From Clostridiales bacterium (GTDB lineage: Bacteria > Bacillota > Clostridia > Oscillospirales > Acutalibacteraceae): DNA of 5,641 bases. Within the stretch, counting starts at the first letter, position 1. Every line of letters starts with the position of its first letter. The position numbers and the translations under genes are program-made. Below the pieces are notes generated by a model. The model had not been told where the DNA came from. It saw only the letters and a program-made list of their open reading frames with translations, and did not search any database. The DNA is taken from contig JAHZES010000136.1 of NCBI GenBank assembly GCA_019421725.1, positions 1 to 5,641 on the forward strand, given 5' to 3'. Of this stretch, positions 4,590 to 5,641 are shown one piece after another.

Positions 4590-5639
4590 ATGAAAAAGAA
4601 GCTATTGCGAACGACTGCATTTATTCTGACGCTTTTTCTTTCGGCGGCTCTCGTTGGGTGTAAGGGAACAAGTGCGGCAAACATTCCAAAGACGTCTTCG
4701 GGAATCATAGAATTCTATGAAAGCTACTACCTGCGGCATTTTCCGGAGGCGGTTTTGAAAGAAACGGATGTCGTTGTTGCCGGAACGATCGTTTCAATGA
4801 CGCCGATGTTTTTTTCGAGTAAAGACCCGACAGAATCTGGCAGATGGATAACCTTTATGGAGTTCCTTGTGGAGGAGTCTTTGCTCGGCTCAGTTAAAAA
4901 GGGTGATAAGATACAAATTTATTCTGTTGGGGCGGAGGGAAAAGAAATTCATACCGTCATAGAGGACTCCGGGTCATTTCCTAAACAGGGAGAAAGACTG
5001 CTGTATATGCTTCAATCGACTGAGGACTGGGTAGCGAGTGGTTCAATGGCTGATTTTAAAAAGGAGGTTTGCGAAAGAAAGGCGTTTGGTCTGGTTGATA
5101 TGTTTGCCGGAGTGCGTACGGTGGACGTCGACGGAAACCTGGGGTATCGCTACGATCCGTTTGAAATTGGATATACAAGGGATAACCTGCCGTTTTACGA
5201 ATATAAGACAGTGGAGCAGCTTCGTGCGGCGCTTCCGCAGCTGGTTGGCAGTACCAAAGAATTCGTTAGGAGCAATCCTCCAATCAGTATGAGTGATATC
5301 GTAGAGGATGCCAAGCAAGACCAACAACAAGATCAGCAGCAGGACACCCCGGAGCATTCCGAGGGAGAGGTTTCAGTGGAATCCGGGCTGTGCTCGCCTA
5401 CGCCGGAGGAGCGGGAAGCGATGGAGAACCAGAACCGGCAGGACGCCCCGGCGCATTCCGAAGGAGAGGTTCCGGTAGAATCCGGGCTGTGCTCGCCTAC
5501 GCCGGAGGAGCGGGAAGCGATGGAGAACCAGAACCGGCAGGACGCCCCGGCGCATTCCGAAGGAGAGGTTCCGGTAGAATCCGGGCTGTGCTCGCCTACA
5601 CCGGAGGAGCGGGAAGCGATGGAGAACGCGGGAGAATGA
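4590..5639 (+). CDS. Lipoprotein of unknown function with C-terminal 33-residue tandem repeats
   Basis: A 349-aa exported protein, complete with TGA at 5637-5639. An MKKK n-region, hydrophobic core and lipobox LVGC (Cys24) predict attachment to the outer face of the membrane. Residues about 38-225 form a single domain I cannot name. Its pattern (VVVAGTIVSM at 61-70, LLGSVKKGDKIQIYSVG at 98-114, FPKQGERLLYML at 130-141) resembles beta-rich domains in hypothetical Gram-positive lipoproteins. A Gln/Asp linker (QDQQQDQQQD, 243-252) follows, then three 33-residue acidic repeats (252-346, the last truncated), each with SGLCSPTPEEREAMEN. The repeats place single cysteines at 268, 301 and 334, which is unusual in an exported Gram-positive protein. 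AAGGAG lies 7 nt before ATG. It has its own promoter and sits behind a terminator, so it is a separate unit from the aldolase operon. Lipoprotein status is firm; the function is unknown. Confidence 0.9.
   Translation: MKKKLLRTTAFILTLFLSAALVGCKGTSAANIPKTSSGIIEFYESYYLRHFPEAVLKETDVVVAGTIVSMTPMFFSSKDPTESGRWITFMEFLVEESLLGSVKKGDKIQIYSVGAEGKEIHTVIEDSGSFPKQGERLLYMLQSTEDWVASGSMADFKKEVCERKAFGLVDMFAGVRTVDVDGNLGYRYDPFEIGYTRDNLPFYEYKTVEQLRAALPQLVGSTKEFVRSNPPISMSDIVEDAKQDQQQDQQQDTPEHSEGEVSVESGLCSPTPEEREAMENQNRQDAPAHSEGEVPVESGLCSPTPEEREAMENQNRQDAPAHSEGEVPVESGLCSPTPEEREAMENAGE
5343..5627 (+). repeat. 99-bp in-frame tandem repeat, 2.9 copies
   Basis: Units are 5343-5441, 5442-5540 and 5541-5627 (last one 87 bp). 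Units 2 and 3 differ at a single, synonymous base (ACG versus ACA) over 87 bp. Unit 1 differs from unit 2 at 6 positions, all within its first 39 bp; the remaining 60 bp are identical. The array is coding and keeps frame. It is visibly more GC-rich than the first part of the gene. Confidence 0.97.
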
Positions 5640-5641
5640 CC

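Noticed and set aside
5343..5627. CRISPR-like repeat array
   Set aside because: The repeats are contiguous with no unique spacers, are 99 bp long and keep the protein frame; they are coding tandem repeats.

Overview
The window reads as a chromosomal segment from a low-to-mid GC Gram-positive bacterium, probably a clostridial Firmicute. This is inferred from the EF-Tu C-terminus, strong GGAGG-type ribosome binding sites, two lipobox lipoproteins, sigma-A-like promoters and compact hairpin-plus-T terminators. The species cannot be named from the sequence alone. Nothing in it looks like a phage, insertion sequence, CRISPR array or RNA gene.

Layout: (1) 1-113 is the 3' end of tuf (EF-Tu), followed by two hairpins (132-164 and 208-246). 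The second sits between tuf and a converging gene. (2) 302-1126, minus strand, encodes a lipid-anchored VanX/DdpX-type D-Ala-D-Ala dipeptidase (M15 family) with all catalytic residues visible. (3) 1127-1382 is a non-coding stretch rich in small repeats and promoter-like words. (4) 1383-2225, minus strand, encodes a regulator with an N-terminal PocR-type sensor domain and a C-terminal AraC-type double helix-turn-helix. (5) 2226-2390 is a divergent control region with an extended two-fold symmetric array of AGTATNAW words overlapping -10-like boxes on both strands. (6) 2391-3329 and 3447-4358, plus strand, form an apparent two-gene operon: a NagB-superfamily protein with an altered active site, then a class II ketose-bisphosphate aldolase. 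The operon ends at a strong terminator (4374-4414). (7) 4475-4503 is a near-consensus promoter driving a 349-residue lipoprotein of unknown function (4590-5639), whose C-terminus is made of three 33-residue repeats encoded by almost identical 99-bp DNA units.

Working picture (inference): the PocR/AraC protein senses a small metabolite and controls the divergent NagB-like/aldolase operon, and possibly its own gene. The operon would isomerise or deaminate a sugar phosphate and cleave it to DHAP and an aldehyde. The NagB-like protein lacks the canonical catalytic Asp of the GxDGH motif and has a shortened phosphate-binding loop. The aldolase also has an unusual active-site loop. The pair may therefore act on a non-standard substrate, and this is the best candidate for undescribed biology in the window. 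The dipeptidase and the repeat lipoprotein look like separate envelope functions.
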